A DNA stretch of 5,790 nt. Origin: Methylocystaceae bacterium (GTDB lineage Bacteria; Pseudomonadota; Alphaproteobacteria; Rhizobiales; Beijerinckiaceae). A program made the translations under genes and the position numbers. The stretch is from NCBI GenBank assembly GCA_003152255.1, contig PLZT01000736.1, positions 1 through 5,790 of the forward strand, in the 5' to 3' direction. Below, piece by piece: positions 1 to 5,790 of the stretch. Position 1 is the first letter of the stretch, and each line of letters opens with the position of its first letter. Under the pieces are notes generated by a model that was not told where the DNA came from, did not search any database, and saw only the letters and a program-made list of their open reading frames with translations.

Positions 1-3
1 TAA

Positions 4-888
4 TTGATTACAGGCCCTAGCATCAATAGCTATTTCGACGAAATTCTGAGCTTTAGCCCTGGCGCCTCCATCACCCAACGTAGTTCCCTCGACGATGACG
101 CCGGCTACGTCCGCGAGATGTTCGGCACGCGCTGGCTGGGAAAGCCGTTCGTCGTAACCGAATATGGTCACGTTTTTTGGAACAGCTTCCGGCGCGAGGC
201 AGGTCTTCTGGTCCCGGCGTACGCGGCTTTGCAAGATTGGGACATTCTGTGTCTGCACGGCGCCGGTGCGATTGATCTCACTTTCAATCAGCCTTGGGCG
301 CAAAAACGCTCCCTCATGCCATATGGCGTCGGACTCGACCCCATAACGCGCGCCGACGAAACCCTGGCGGCTCTATTGTTCCGTCGCGGTGACGTTTCGG
401 CGGCGCGGACGACGGTGGCGATCCCGTTTGGACGACCCCAGGATATGCTCAACTCGGGTCAAGGCGCCATCTCCTCGAGCTTGACCACTCTTGGTCTGAT
501 TTCACGCATTGGCCTCGATCGGGTGGACGCGCCGGCCAGCCGATCCGATATCCAACTCCCTTTGCTGGGTTCGGCCTCCCCCGAAAAATCATCCCTGAGG
601 TTTGGAAATCGACCCGCCTCGCCGTCTCGCGACCCTCGGGATGATCGCCTGGCCGAGAATATCTCCAAACTTCGGCTAGCGGGAGTAATCTCCGCTCAAA
701 ATCAGACAAACGCCAGCGCCCGGGTCTATCAAAGCGACACCAACGAGATTCTTGTGGACGCCCCTCAACGGTTGGCGCGCGTCATTACGCCTAGAACCGA
801 AGCTATAAGCTTCGAGAAAATTTCATCGCCCTATGTTCTGGGCGCTCTGACAATCGACGCCGCCAGCGGCCGGCCTTGGTCGCACTGA
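4..888 (+). pseudogene. Glycoside-hydrolase-like protein, catalytic-barrel end and linker (broken gene, part 1)
   Basis: This is the larger piece of what looks like one disrupted hydrolase gene. The frame is open from codon 2 of the window (TTG at 4) to TGA 886-888, and TAA occupies 1-3 in the same frame. The protein reads as the interior of a larger enzyme, with no signal peptide and no natural N-terminus. Residues 48-60 carry a KPFVVTEYGHVFWN-like strand. The Glu of TEYG (residue 53) resembles the nucleophile at the end of strand 7 in TIM-barrel clan GH-A hydrolases. It is followed by an aromatic, Trp-rich segment (PAYAALQDWD) and by DPITRADETLAALLFRRGDV. Residues about 180-215 are a Ser/Pro/Arg-rich linker, after which a beta-rich domain begins (about 220-290). 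The true domain continues in another frame after about 875. A role in cleaving or editing the locus polysaccharide is inferred from family and context. The exact GH family is not recognised. An independent start at TTG 4 is unlikely because it has no visible ribosome-binding context. Confidence 0.6.
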
Positions 889-1223
889 GTTCATTGGACG
901 GAGAAACGATAGAAAAGAGCGCGCATCTGCTGTTGATTTTCGCGACAGACGCGCGAAACACCGATATGAAGTTCCGCGACGACGACCAACGAACAATCGA
1001 GTCTTACGGACATTTTCCGGTGTTGATAAAACACGAGCGCGTGCGACTCCGCATCAATCCGGCGGCTGTCGGCTCCTGGTCGCTGACCTCGCTTCATCTC
1101 AATGGAGAAATAGGCGATCCGCTGGAAGTCGCCGCGGATGGCTCAAGGTTGACATTCACGCTCGATAATACCGCGACGAGGCACGGGCCTACGACCTTCT
1201 TCAGACTCGATCGTCGCTCGTAA
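876..1223 (+). pseudogene. Glycoside-hydrolase-like protein, C-terminal beta domain (broken gene, part 2)
   Basis: This is the continuation of the upstream hydrolase fragment in another frame. The upstream frame ends its sensible reading at ALTIDAASGRP, and this frame resumes with LVALSSLDGETI. Joining them by restoring one base near 875 gives a smooth beta-sandwich sequence of the kind found after the barrel in large glycosidases: SLDG, an LLLIFATDARNTDM strand, GHFPVLIKHE, then LTFTLDN and a closing TTFFRLDR. The frame ends at TAA 1221-1223, directly followed by an in-frame TAG. The nominal TTG start at 876 lies inside the upstream frame and has no ribosome-binding site, so I do not think this is a separate gene. 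Coding quality remains good right to the end, so the lesion is recent or is a sequencing error in the GGCCGGCCTTGG stretch. The stop lies 36 nt before the co-polymerase gene, suggesting one transcript. Confidence 0.6.
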
Positions 1224-1250
1224 TAGCCGCCAACCCAATGCCATGGAAAT

Positions 1251-1254
1251 GAGG
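1251..1254 (+). promoter_or_regulatory. Ribosome-binding site of the co-polymerase gene
   Basis: GAGG lies 5 nt before ATG 1260 and fits the anti-Shine-Dalgarno core. It supports ATG 1260 as the start. Only 36 nt separate the upstream TAA from this ATG and I see no -35/-10 pair there, so the gene probably depends on an upstream promoter outside the window. Confidence 0.6.
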
Positions 1255-1259
1255 CGAAC

Positions 1260-2516
1260 ATGTATCAAAACCCGGATAACTTGCCTCTCGTGGCGGCGAC
1301 CAAGACCGTAGCGGCGACCAAGACGGATTTCGACCAAGGAAACACTTTGACTGAAGTCGGCCTCAGTCTTTGGCGTGGGAAATGGTTGATTATTCTTTCC
1401 ATGGTTTTATCCGCGTCTTGCGCTTCCCTTTATTTGTCCGTCGCACAGCCGAGATACACAGCGGCGATTCAGCTCTTGATCGACGCGGCCGACCTGCAGG
1501 TTCTGGAAAATCCGCTGCAGTCCCAGACGCAGTTGAACGACTCCGCGGTGATCGCCAATGTCGAAAACCAACTCCAGATTTTGACGTCCGGCGGCGTCCT
1601 GTTGCGCGTGATCGAGACGCAACAACTTAATCAAGATGAAGAATTTACAACGGGCCTCATGCGTGACGACTTTCCAGCGGATGCTTCGACCTTGACGGCG
1701 CTGCGAAATTTGTCGCGCCAGGTCAACGCCAAGCGAACCGAACGCAGTTATATCGTCACTCTCGAGGTGACGACGCGCCAACGTGAAAAATCGGTTCGAA
1801 TCGCCAATGCAATCGTGGAAGCCTTCCACGAAGAGCAAGCCAAATCTCAACAGGCCATTGTGAGGCGTGTCACGGAAACCCTCAACGAACAGTTGGCCAC
1901 GCTGAAACAGCAAGTCGCGGCGGCGGAGCAGCGCATCGCTGACTTTAAACAGCAAAATCTCGCAAGTTCGCTCAATGATCAATCGACCACGTTGAAACAG
2001 CAAGTTGTCGCCGCGGAACAGCGCATCGTGGACTTTAGGCAGCAAAGCGGCGCGCCTCAAGCCGGCCTTTCAGGCCGCGTGAGCGACCCGATCGCTCTGA
2101 TTGGCCCACAGCTTCAGCCCTCGGCGCGAGACGGCGCAAAGCTCGATGACAGCGGCAATCAAAGCCGCGACACGCTTGCCGCGGCCAAAGATCTCGACGA
2201 GGTGGTGGACAATGCTCGGAAATTGACAAACGACAATAAGAGAGCCCTGGATCTTGGCGAGTTCGAGCACGACCTTCAGGCCATCAGATCCATTTACGAA
2301 AAATACCAAATGCGCGCGCTGGAACTGACAGCCCGTCAGAAGCTCGACATGACGAACTTTCGCGTTATCTCGCCAGCCCTATCCATAGGACCCAGAAGTT
2401 GGCCGCCGCCGGCCCTGGTCGTGGTGGCCGCCGCCTCGCTCCTTGGAGCATTGCTGGGTTCCGTCGTGGTCTACCTGCGTCAGGCCATGATCTTGCGCTC
2501 GAGGCGTGAACTTTGA
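1260..2516 (+). CDS. Wzz-type polysaccharide co-polymerase / chain-length determinant, no kinase domain
   Basis: Inner-membrane protein of 418 residues that would control chain length and couple polymerisation to export in a Wzy-dependent pathway. The layout is that of a polysaccharide co-polymerase. There is a cytoplasmic N-terminus of about 40 residues and a first membrane helix at about 42-61 (WLIILSMVL...). A periplasmic Wzz domain follows (about 62-200) with YTAAIQLLID and a VENQLQILTS motif. A Gln/Ala/Glu-rich coiled coil spans about 200-263 and a less typical linker about 264-330. A GNVR-like region (FEHDLQAIRSIYEKYQMRAL, then FRVISPA) leads through a Pro-rich stretch to the second helix at about 385-405. 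The chain stops 13 residues after that helix, so no Walker motifs or Tyr-rich tail are present; a separate BY-kinase, if any, lies outside the window. The length suits a kinase-less co-polymerase with a long coiled coil. Oddities are a 30-residue duplication in the coiled coil and a hexapeptide repeat near the N-terminus. The start is supported by GAGG at 1251. The next gene starts within about 16 nt of, or overlapping, the stop. Confidence 0.88.
   Translation: MYQNPDNLPLVAATKTVAATKTDFDQGNTLTEVGLSLWRGKWLIILSMVLSASCASLYLSVAQPRYTAAIQLLIDAADLQVLENPLQSQTQLNDSAVIANVENQLQILTSGGVLLRVIETQQLNQDEEFTTGLMRDDFPADASTLTALRNLSRQVNAKRTERSYIVTLEVTTRQREKSVRIANAIVEAFHEEQAKSQQAIVRRVTETLNEQLATLKQQVAAAEQRIADFKQQNLASSLNDQSTTLKQQVVAAEQRIVDFRQQSGAPQAGLSGRVSDPIALIGPQLQPSARDGAKLDDSGNQSRDTLAAAKDLDEVVDNARKLTNDNKRALDLGEFEHDLQAIRSIYEKYQMRALELTARQKLDMTNFRVISPALSIGPRSWPPPALVVVAAASLLGALLGSVVVYLRQAMILRSRREL
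1290..1325. repeat. 18-nt tandem repeat encoding VAATKT twice
   Basis: Two adjacent 18-nt units, 1290-1307 and 1308-1325, differ at two third-codon positions and both encode Val-Ala-Ala-Thr-Lys-Thr (residues 11-22 of the co-polymerase). They lie in the cytoplasmic tail ahead of the first membrane helix. The duplication is in frame and probably arose by replication slippage. Confidence 0.85.
1881..2060. repeat. 90-nt tandem duplication in the co-polymerase coiled coil
   Basis: Unit 1 is 1881-1970 and unit 2 is 1971-2060. Each encodes 30 residues, starting at Leu208 and Leu238. Over the first 25 residues of each unit I count 19 identities, including TLKQQV, AAEQRI and the DF..QQ ending. At the DNA level about 60 of the first 75 bases match by hand count. 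The last five residues of each unit have diverged. Many co-polymerases carry one 'AE.r...F' heptad block of this type; here it occurs twice in exact register, lengthening the predicted periplasmic helix. Confidence 0.85.
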
Positions 2517-2532
2517 GGCGACGAGATCGGCA

Positions 2533-3897
2533 ATGATTAAATCGACGATCGCTTTATCAGAACGGATTACGCTGGGAGGTATCCGTGTGGATACGCTCGC
2601 GAGGAGCGTGCTTTTTATCGCCGCTTATCTATTCTTTTGGATTTCAGCAACCCCGTTTCGTGATCTGTCCGATCCGGTTGTCTTGGAGCCCATCAGCTCC
2701 TCTGGAATCCTTAGTCAAGCGCTCGCGCTGAGCCTTGGCGGCCTATCGGTTCTGTTCATTTATAGGTGCCATGAGCGTCGACTCGGGCCTCTTTTCACGC
2801 CGATCCTAATCGCTATCCTGATTTGGTTCGGATTAACCGTCCTGCGGTCGGCGCATCCCGATATCGCCGGGCGTCGCTACTGCCTCGCGCTGATTGAAAT
2901 CGCGATCGCCATGGCGTCGTTACTGTTGCCGCGAAATGAGCGTCACTTCGGCGACCTCCTCGCCGTTTCGACGCTGATCTTTCTGCTCGTGTGCTATCTC
3001 GGCGTCGTGTTTTTTCCCCAATTGTCGGTACATCAATACGCCGACTTGCTGGAGCCGCAACTCGCGGGTGCATGGCGAGGGCCGCTCCTCCATAAGAACG
3101 TGGCCGGGGCCGCGATGGCGATCAGTGTTTTCATCGGTCTGTATGTCGCCAAGACGCGCAATTTGCTGATCGGCGGCCTCATCGTCGCTCTCTCCGTCAT
3201 TTTCCTCGCTTTCACCTTGTCGAAGACCTGCATTGTGCTTTTGCCGCTCATATTGGCGATGAGCGAAGGCTTCATAGCAAGACACGGCTCGCGCTGGCGT
3301 CTCGTGTTGATGTTCGGCGGCCTCTTTCTGATCAATCTGGCGACTCTCGGCTCGGTCCTTTTTGTCCCCGTGCAAAATCTCCTCGAAGGGATCATGGCTG
3401 ATCCGTCGTACACCAACCGTGACGACATCTGGCGCTTCGCTTTCGATCAATTGGCTAAAAACCCATGGATCGGCGCCGGCTTTCAAGCCTTTTGGCGCAC
3501 CAACGAGGTAATTTATAGCGGCTCAAACATCGAGACTTGGGCAAATCAGGCAAGTGACGGCCACAACGACTACCTCGATGTGGCGCTGACGACAGGAATT
3601 CCTGGATTGCTCTTGACAATCATGTGGCTCGTCGTGTCGCCCGTCGAGGATATCCACCGTGGCTCGGCGTCCGGGAATGATCCGGCGCTCACCAAACTAT
3701 TCGTGCGGATCTGGCTATTCAGCGTCATTCGGGCCTGTCTCGAAAGCTCTTTTTTCACCGGAGGCAACCCCTGTTGGTTCATGATGCTTGTTTCCATTTT
3801 CGGCTTACGACTTCAGGGCTCCCTGGTGCTGATTTCCGAGGCCTCGACGCAAAATAGGCCGGCGAAAATCGTCGGCGACGTGACAGTCCGCGACTGA
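2533..3897 (+). CDS. Wzy/O-antigen-ligase family polymerase (ExoQ-like integral membrane protein)
   Basis: A polytopic inner-membrane protein, 454 residues from this start, likely to polymerise lipid-linked repeat units at the periplasmic face. I see about 11-12 hydrophobic segments, roughly at 24-39, 59-77, 86-104, 116-132, 141-161, 188-206, 211-243, 255-279, 356-369, 390-405 and 414-430. Family landmarks are LLHKN (His187-Lys188-Asn189) and SKT in the middle. The large periplasmic loop (about 280-353) has TNRDDIW (Arg296, Trp300), NPWIGAGF (314-317) and GHNDY (His344-Asn345) followed by GIPGLL. This is the Wzy_C arrangement shared by polymerases and ligases, and the Arg and His are the usual functional candidates. 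Start choice: ATG 2533 has GAG at 2523-2525 at 7 nt spacing. GTG 2506 would add nine residues and overlap the previous gene by 11 nt, but its GAGG sits only one base away, too close. Polymerase rather than ligase is inferred from the adjacent co-polymerase. Sequence alone does not separate the two. Confidence 0.87.
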   Translation: MIKSTIALSERITLGGIRVDTLARSVLFIAAYLFFWISATPFRDLSDPVVLEPISSSGILSQALALSLGGLSVLFIYRCHERRLGPLFTPILIAILIWFGLTVLRSAHPDIAGRRYCLALIEIAIAMASLLLPRNERHFGDLLAVSTLIFLLVCYLGVVFFPQLSVHQYADLLEPQLAGAWRGPLLHKNVAGAAMAISVFIGLYVAKTRNLLIGGLIVALSVIFLAFTLSKTCIVLLPLILAMSEGFIARHGSRWRLVLMFGGLFLINLATLGSVLFVPVQNLLEGIMADPSYTNRDDIWRFAFDQLAKNPWIGAGFQAFWRTNEVIYSGSNIETWANQASDGHNDYLDVALTTGIPGLLLTIMWLVVSPVEDIHRGSASGNDPALTKLFVRIWLFSVIRACLESSFFTGGNPCWFMMLVSIFGLRLQGSLVLISEASTQNRPAKIVGDVTVRD

Positions 3898-4020
3898 ATC
3901 CAGGTCGCGTCCGAGCCGAAATCCGCCGCTTGTTTCACGCCGTCACTGAATACCCCGCGTAGCTTCCGGCCCCATGTTGTTCCTGCTCAACGCAAGCGCG
4001 ACACTCTGGCCACGAACTTT
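3898..4020. other. Intergenic gap between polymerase and glycosyltransferase
   Basis: The spacing here is looser than elsewhere in the cluster. ATG 3974 opens the glycosyltransferase frame but has no Shine-Dalgarno sequence (it is preceded by CTTCCGGCCCC), and its 20 extra residues do not resemble the family N-terminus. TTGTTT at about 3931 could be a -35 element, but I see no -10 hexamer at proper spacing. No T-tracted hairpin terminates the upstream gene, so read-through from the polymerase gene is plausible. Confidence 0.4.
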
Positions 4021-4024
4021 GAGG
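4021..4024 (+). promoter_or_regulatory. Ribosome-binding site deciding the glycosyltransferase start
   Basis: GAGG lies 9 nt upstream of ATG 4034. The upstream in-frame ATG 3974 has no comparable site. This, together with the conserved protein beginning LRLLSINNYYYRRGGAE, places translation start at 4034. Confidence 0.6.
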
Positions 4025-4033
4025 CAAATTGAA

Positions 4034-5272
4034 ATGGATCCGCTCCGTCTATTGTCGATCAATAATTATTATTATCGCAGAGGCGGCGCGGAAGTCGTAT
4101 TCTTGGAACATAACCGTATTTTCGAGGGACTGGGATGGGAAGTCGTGCCATTCTCCATGCGCCACCCCAAAAACCTGCCCACGCCCTGGCAAGACTATTT
4201 CGTCGAAGAGATCGAATTCGGCCGATCATACGGAATCGCGCGGAAAGCCCAACTTGCCGGACGCATCATCTATTCGAGGGAGGCGCGCGACCAGTTGGAT
4301 CGCCTGCTCGAGAAAGCGAGGCCGCGCATTGCTCACGCCCATAATGTGTATCATCACATATCGCCGTCTATCTTTGGCGTGCTCAAGAGCGCCGGAATTC
4401 CAACGATCATGACCGTGCATGATCTCAAACTCGCTTGCCCCTCATATAAAATGTTGCTCGACGACCGGGTTTGCGAACGCTGCAAGGGAGGCCACATCTA
4501 CAACGTCGCCTTGCATCGCTGCGTCAAAGGTTCCGCTGTCCTAAGCACTCTGGTCATGTTCGAGACGCTGGTCCATCGAACCTTGGGACTTTACAGCGAC
4601 ACGATTGATAAATTCGTGGCTCCAAGTCGTTTCTATATCGAAAAGCTGGTGGAGTGGGGCTGGCCTCGCGAGCGCTTCGCTTACATCCCTAATTTCGTGA
4701 ACGCGGAATCCTTTTCGTTTGACCCTAAGATCGGGGAAGGATTTGTTTTCGCCGGACGTTTGAGCGGAGAGAAGGGGCTTGGCATCCTTATTCGCGCCGC
4801 GGCCCTTTCGCGTCAGCCACTCCTAATCGCCGGCGAGGGGCCGCAAGAAAAGGAGATGCGAATATTGGCGGATCGACTGGGCGCCGACGTCCGCTTTTTT
4901 GGGATGCTTGGACGTGTCGAACTCCGGGAGCTCATCCGTTCTGCGCGCGCACTGGTTCTCCCCTCGCTCTGGTTCGAGAATGCGCCGATCAGCGTGCTTG
5001 AGGCTTATGCGCTGGGCCGCCCTGTCATAGCTTCCAGAATCGGCGGTCTCCCCGAGCTTATCCGAGAAGGAGAAACGGGAGAGACCTTTTGCGCGGGTGA
5101 CGTCGAGAGCCTTGCCGCGACACTCGAGCGCTTCGCGGCTACGCCCAAACCGCGATTGGCCGGGATGGGGGCGGCGGGACGCGCCTGGGTCGAAGATGAA
5201 TTCAGCGAGACCGCATATCGCGACCGGATGTCCGAGCTTTATGCCTCTGTCCTCCCAAAAGCCGGGCGATAG
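4034..5272 (+). CDS. Family 4 (GT-B, retaining) glycosyltransferase with a four-cysteine insert
   Basis: A cytoplasmic or membrane-associated enzyme of 412 residues, expected to transfer a sugar from a nucleotide-sugar to a growing lipid-linked repeat unit; donor and acceptor cannot be read from sequence. The N-terminal Rossmann half has RRGGAEVVF (Gly17-Gly18-Ala19-Glu20), HPKNLP, HAHNVYHH and TVHDLKLACPSY (His129, Asp130). Cys135, Cys147, Cys150 and Cys163 form a CERC-centred cluster that occurs in one subgroup of these transferases. The C-terminal half starts with FVFAGRLSGEKG (Arg242 and Lys247 for donor phosphate), then LLIAGEGP and VRFFGML. The Glu-x7-Glu pair of family GT4 follows, Glu315 to Glu323 (ENAPISVLEAYALGRPVI), then GGLPELI. 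Length is typical and no defect is visible. Its start is chosen by GAGG at 4021 and domain match. It is probably expressed with the two membrane proteins upstream, though a 136-nt gap leaves room for its own promoter. There is no hydrophobic anchor. Confidence 0.9.
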   Translation: MDPLRLLSINNYYYRRGGAEVVFLEHNRIFEGLGWEVVPFSMRHPKNLPTPWQDYFVEEIEFGRSYGIARKAQLAGRIIYSREARDQLDRLLEKARPRIAHAHNVYHHISPSIFGVLKSAGIPTIMTVHDLKLACPSYKMLLDDRVCERCKGGHIYNVALHRCVKGSAVLSTLVMFETLVHRTLGLYSDTIDKFVAPSRFYIEKLVEWGWPRERFAYIPNFVNAESFSFDPKIGEGFVFAGRLSGEKGLGILIRAAALSRQPLLIAGEGPQEKEMRILADRLGADVRFFGMLGRVELRELIRSARALVLPSLWFENAPISVLEAYALGRPVIASRIGGLPELIREGETGETFCAGDVESLAATLERFAATPKPRLAGMGAAGRAWVEDEFSETAYRDRMSELYASVLPKAGR

Positions 5273-5500
5273 CGGTTTTCGCCGCGCGGAAGCTTCGCCC
5301 TGGCCTCTTCATCCGCGCCATCGACGCGACGCGGGCAAGGGCGAAGACCGGCCTAGCCGACATCGCCTATATCGTCACGAGGCCCATCTGGCTGAAAACA
5401 CGGACCTGGTGGCGGCATAGCCCCAAATCCCGCCGTCAACGCGGAACCTGCCTCGGGCTGAAACCTCAATCTCGCGCGGATCCCCCTGAAGAGGGCACGC
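5273..5500. other. No intact gene; stretch with coding-like base use but no start codon
   Basis: Just after the glycosyltransferase stop, the plus-strand frame open from 5200 to TGA 5581-5583 has strongly G/C-ending codons, clearest at about 5278-5430. It would read LFIRAIDATRARAKTGLADI and then TRPIWLKTRTWWR. It lacks ATG and any well-placed GTG or TTG, and I recognise no family. A decayed gene fragment is the best guess. GCGG-TTTTCG-CCGC just after the stop (about 5274-5287) could form a 4-bp stem but has no T-run, so I do not call a terminator. Confidence 0.3.
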
Positions 5501-5785
5501 TCAACGTTTCGCCACCGTCACAAAAGCGATCCCTGGAAGTGTTCGAGCTGGAATCGTCAAACTGCGAGCATCAGACTTTATGACACGGTAAAACTAGCGG
5601 TTCCGCCACCATACAACGTTCCAATTCACGTCACCATAACTGATCGAAGCTCGCTCGGACGCCGGTATGTGTTTGAAATAAGGGTCCAAGCGTTCCGCGT
5701 ATCCTTGCCAATAGCTAAGGATACAGGCGTCGCCGAGCGCGGACATGCGTTCTAGAACTTTTTCGATCTCGCTAGTGGATCGAAT
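5501..5785 (-). pseudogene. Amber-interrupted C-terminal gene fragment, family unknown
   Basis: Read on the minus strand, one frame gives 63 protein-like residues from 5785 to a TAG at 5596-5594. It then continues in the same frame for 30 residues to TGA at 5503-5501. The first part holds LERMSALGDACILSYWQGYA, DPYFKHIP, SYGDVNWNVVWWRNR; the second holds FYRVIKSDAR, SLTIPARTLPG and ends GIAFVTVAKR. The ending looks like a genuine C-terminus, and both halves have similar codon use. Another TAG (5788-5786) lies just upstream in frame, so the fragment is cut off on both counts: by nonsense codons and by the window edge. The only internal ATG (5746-5744) would give 50 residues and has no convincing ribosome-binding site. 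I do not recognise the family; the ending recalls the last strands of class I SAM-dependent methyltransferases, which is a guess. The opposite strand is also open here without a good start codon, which lowers confidence. It converges on the glycosyltransferase gene. Confidence 0.4.
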
Positions 5786-5790
5786 CTAAC

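Noticed and set aside
1407..2060. 217-codon minus-strand open frame inside the co-polymerase gene
   Set aside because: It is antisense to a well-supported membrane protein gene, its product is rich in Arg and Leu without domain structure, and it shows the internal repeat only as a mirror of the sense strand.
2063..2077. 6-bp GC inverted repeat with 3-nt loop as a terminator
   Set aside because: There is no T-run after it and it lies within an intact coding region.
2506..2532. GTG 2506 start overlapping the co-polymerase stop
   Set aside because: Its only GAGG is one base away. ATG 2533 has better spacing, though translational coupling cannot be excluded.
2920..3486. 188-codon minus-strand open frame inside the polymerase gene
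   Set aside because: It is a highly charged, low-complexity translation opposite clear membrane helices, so it is a shadow of the sense gene.
4061..4075. AAT/TAT trinucleotide run near the glycosyltransferase start as a phase-variation switch
   Set aside because: The run encodes the family-conserved NNYYYR stretch, and slippage by three bases would not change the frame.
5097..5420. 107-codon plus-strand open frame overlapping the end of the glycosyltransferase
   Set aside because: Its first half lies in another frame of a clear enzyme gene, and the product is Arg/Pro/His-rich with no recognisable fold.
5482..5498. CCCT-GAAG-AGGG as a terminator hairpin
   Set aside because: The stem is only four base pairs, flanking bases do not extend it, and no T-tract follows on either strand.

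Overview
This window is part of an exopolysaccharide or capsule biosynthesis locus. It comes from a moderately GC-rich bacterium with G/C-ending codons, probably an alphaproteobacterium. That placement is inferred from codon style and protein character; no rRNA or other marker is present. I see no tRNA, rRNA, CRISPR array, insertion sequence or phage gene.

Layout. At 1-1223 is the 3' part of a broken glycoside-hydrolase-like gene. It carries an in-frame TAA at the first codon of the window and a clear one-base frameshift near position 875. At 1260-2516 is an intact Wzz-type polysaccharide co-polymerase without a kinase domain, whose coiled coil contains a 90-nt tandem duplication. At 2533-3897 (possibly from GTG 2506, which would overlap the previous gene) is a polytopic membrane protein of the Wzy/O-antigen ligase family. 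After a 136-nt gap, 4034-5272 encodes a family 4 retaining glycosyltransferase with a conserved four-cysteine insert. The last 500 bases hold no intact gene. There is a start-less stretch with coding-like base use on the plus strand, then on the minus strand (5785 to 5501) one continuous protein-like frame interrupted by an amber codon.

How the genes work together (inference). The glycosyltransferase would add a sugar to a lipid-linked repeat unit at the cytoplasmic face. The Wzy-like protein would polymerise flipped units at the periplasmic face, and the Wzz-like protein would set chain length and couple polymerisation to export. The hydrolase would have trimmed or degraded polymer but looks inactivated. 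The core is intact and both flanks look decayed, so the locus may have been reshaped by loss of genes at its edges. I found no convincing new type of system. The most unusual items are the coiled-coil duplication, the frameshifted hydrolase and the amber-interrupted minus-strand frame.
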